This document shows positions 61,214-64,000 of a DNA stretch of 64,000 nt, in pieces. Source of the stretch: Miniphocaeibacter sp012841535. Its GTDB lineage: Bacteria; Bacillota; Clostridia; Tissierellales; Peptoniphilaceae. The notes under the pieces are model-generated. The model had not been told where the DNA came from. It searched no databases and saw only the letters and a program-made list of their open reading frames with translations. The stretch lies in the NCBI RefSeq assembly GCF_049274025.1, contig NZ_JBASRV010000017.1. One strand, given 5' to 3'. A program made the translations under genes and the position numbers. Position 1 is the stretch's first letter. Each line of letters begins with the position of its first letter.

Positions 61214-61987
61214 ATGAAAGATTTCATGAAAATTGGAGAAATAAGTGACTTGTTTGGACTAAATAAACAAACTCTACATTATTATGATAAGGTAGGTTTA
61301 TTTAGACCTGCACATATAGAAGAAAATGGCTACAGAGCATATACATTTGAACAATGTTATGAATTAGCGTCTATATGTAATATGCGATATTTAGGATATT
61401 CTATAAAGCAAATAAAAAAAATATTGGAAAAGCAAAACATGGAAATTTCTCTTAGAGCTATGGAAACTCAAAAATCTATTATAGATGAAAAAATTAAGAA
61501 ATTATTAGTGGTAAAAGAAGCTATAAACAGAAAAATGATATTTGTAGAAAAGGAAAGTAGGAAAATAGATTTAGGAAAAACTTATATTAAAGAGTTCCCT
61601 GAACGATATTATATTCCTATAGGAAAAGAAGAACTACTCTATAAGGATGAAGCCTTTTATTATAATCCTACTATAGTATTTTATGAAAATATGAAAAGAA
61701 TGGATTTTGGTGCATATTTAGAAAATGAAAAAGAAGTATCCTTATATAGTAAAGAGACCTTAAAAATTATTCCAAAGGGAGAATATTTATGTGGTTATCA
61801 CAAAGGAGATTATAAAAACATTACAGATACTGTAAAAAAGATGATAGCACAAAATAAGCAATTCAAATTTAAAAATTGGTCTGTACATTTTAATATAATA
61901 GATCAATTTATTGAAATTAAAAGTAGTGAATTCATTACCCAGATACAAATACCGATTATAGAAAAACAAATGAAAACTAAAAGATAA
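61214..61987 (+). CDS. MerR-family regulator with an effector-binding domain
   Basis: 257 residues. The winged helix is at 1-70 (MKIGEISDLFGLNKQTLHYYDKVGLFRPAHIEENGYRAY, in pieces), a dimer helix follows (KKILEKQNMEISLRAMETQ), then a GyrI-like/BmrR-type ligand domain of about 140 residues. Like BmrR, it would bind a small molecule. Last gene of the operon whose promoter has a 19-bp spacer, so it probably activates its own operon. Confidence 0.9.
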   Translation: MKDFMKIGEISDLFGLNKQTLHYYDKVGLFRPAHIEENGYRAYTFEQCYELASICNMRYLGYSIKQIKKILEKQNMEISLRAMETQKSIIDEKIKKLLVVKEAINRKMIFVEKESRKIDLGKTYIKEFPERYYIPIGKEELLYKDEAFYYNPTIVFYENMKRMDFGAYLENEKEVSLYSKETLKIIPKGEYLCGYHKGDYKNITDTVKKMIAQNKQFKFKNWSVHFNIIDQFIEIKSSEFITQIQIPIIEKQMKTKR

Positions 61988-61994
61988 TAATATT

Positions 61995-62047
61995 AAACCG
62001 ACTCTTATTCGATAGACATAACTAAATCATAGGAGTTGGTTTTTTTA
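61995..62047 (+). terminator. Terminator after the merR operon
   Basis: AACCGACTC (61995-62003) and GAGTTGGTT (62032-62040) pair with one G-T pair across a 28-nt loop, then TTTTTT. The rest of the gap up to 62458 holds the rRNA promoter and leader only. Confidence 0.8.
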
Positions 62048-62294
62048 TTGAAAAAAATAATTTTTTCTAGCTATAATAAATTTTTTGATATTTAAGGAAG
62101 AAAGTTATAGTTTACTGTTCCGAAACAATGTAAAATAGAGGCTTAATTCATTAATTTCAAATATTACAGGACTATTTAAATAAATATAAATAATTACTTG
62201 ACTTTAAATTAAATACTTGCTATCATAGTCAAGTGCTCAAAATGAGAAACAAAATATTTCTAACAAGATATAAAAAAGTTTTTCAAAAAAACAG

Positions 62295-62324
62295 TTGACA
62301 AAAATAAATACCCTATGGTATACT
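62295..62324 (+). promoter_or_regulatory. rRNA operon promoter
   Basis: TTGACA (62295-62300), 18-bp spacer, TATACT (62319-62324), preceded by an A/T-rich stretch like an UP element. The leader of about 130 bp runs to the 16S 5' end. Confidence 0.85.
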
Positions 62325-62458
62325 TAAAAAGTTGTCACAAGAGTGCAACAAGAACCTAGACAAAAGAAAAGTGTAAAAAACTTTGAGAAAAAGTACAACC
62401 AAAACAATAATTTTCGGTGTAAAATTAAGAAGAAGTCAGCAAGAGCTGAATCAAACAT

Positions 62459-63994
<1,536 letters not shown>

Positions 63995-64000
63995 AGTACA

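Overview
The window is low-GC, densely packed DNA from a Gram-positive anaerobe. The 16S rRNA gene at the right end, the LPXTG/sortase surface proteins, and the parA-parB-cyclodeaminase-cysteine desulfurase-DUF4446 order all point to class Tissierellia, family Peptoniphilaceae (Peptoniphilus or a near relative). The genus is an inference; the 16S sequence would settle it by search.

Layout. 1-9 kb: a sortase-assembled pilus operon (signal peptidase I end, giant tip adhesin, backbone pilin, class C sortase, small anchor-type pilin, second sortase). 9-14 kb: C45 acyltransferase, two GNATs, a HAD hydrolase, a 151-bp non-coding tandem repeat array leading into a P1-family (DmpA) peptidase, and a DsrE-family sulfur protein behind a CsoR-like operator. 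14.6-18.3 kb: a hydroxyarylic acid decarboxylase cluster (UbiD, LysR, UbiX, LpdD-like) bracketed by two nearly identical terminators. 18.5-22.7 kb: a phosphatase, pyroglutamyl peptidase, a frameshifted LD-carboxypeptidase and two CPBP membrane proteins. 22.8-28.1 kb: a PadR regulator followed by seven tandem paralogous membrane proteins, the last one broken. 28.2-31.8 kb: small genes, including a pair of unrecognised paralogues and a helix-turn-helix protein with a C-terminal domain recalling superoxide reductase. 32-37.7 kb: peptidase T, PepD, a TraX-like protein and an M13 lipoprotein peptidase. 37.8-43.1 kb: a membrane MutS-like ATPase, an ABC-F protein, an alpha/beta hydrolase and a GNAT. 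43.2-48.8 kb: two BlaI-BlaR1 modules produced by a duplication whose scar (152 bp, including the 3' end of a GNAT gene) is still visible. 48.9-54 kb: a two-component system and a Cna_B-repeat LPXTG protein. 54-59 kb: parAB and housekeeping genes up to pta. 59-62 kb: an amidohydrolase, YczE-like membrane protein and MerR regulator operon with a 19-bp-spacer promoter. 62.3 kb to the end: the rRNA promoter and a complete 16S gene.

Themes. Cell envelope and peptide use dominate: pili, sortases, two M56 sensor proteases, a histidine kinase, and several peptidases (Pcp, PepT, PepD, M13, P1, S66), as expected of an amino-acid-fermenting anaerobe.

The less expected signals are: (a) arrays of 11-bp units ending in TAA or TAG in front of several envelope-related promoters including the two-component operon, which suggests a response-regulator regulon; (b) the 151-bp structured repeat array; and (c) the PadR-linked tandem gene expansion.
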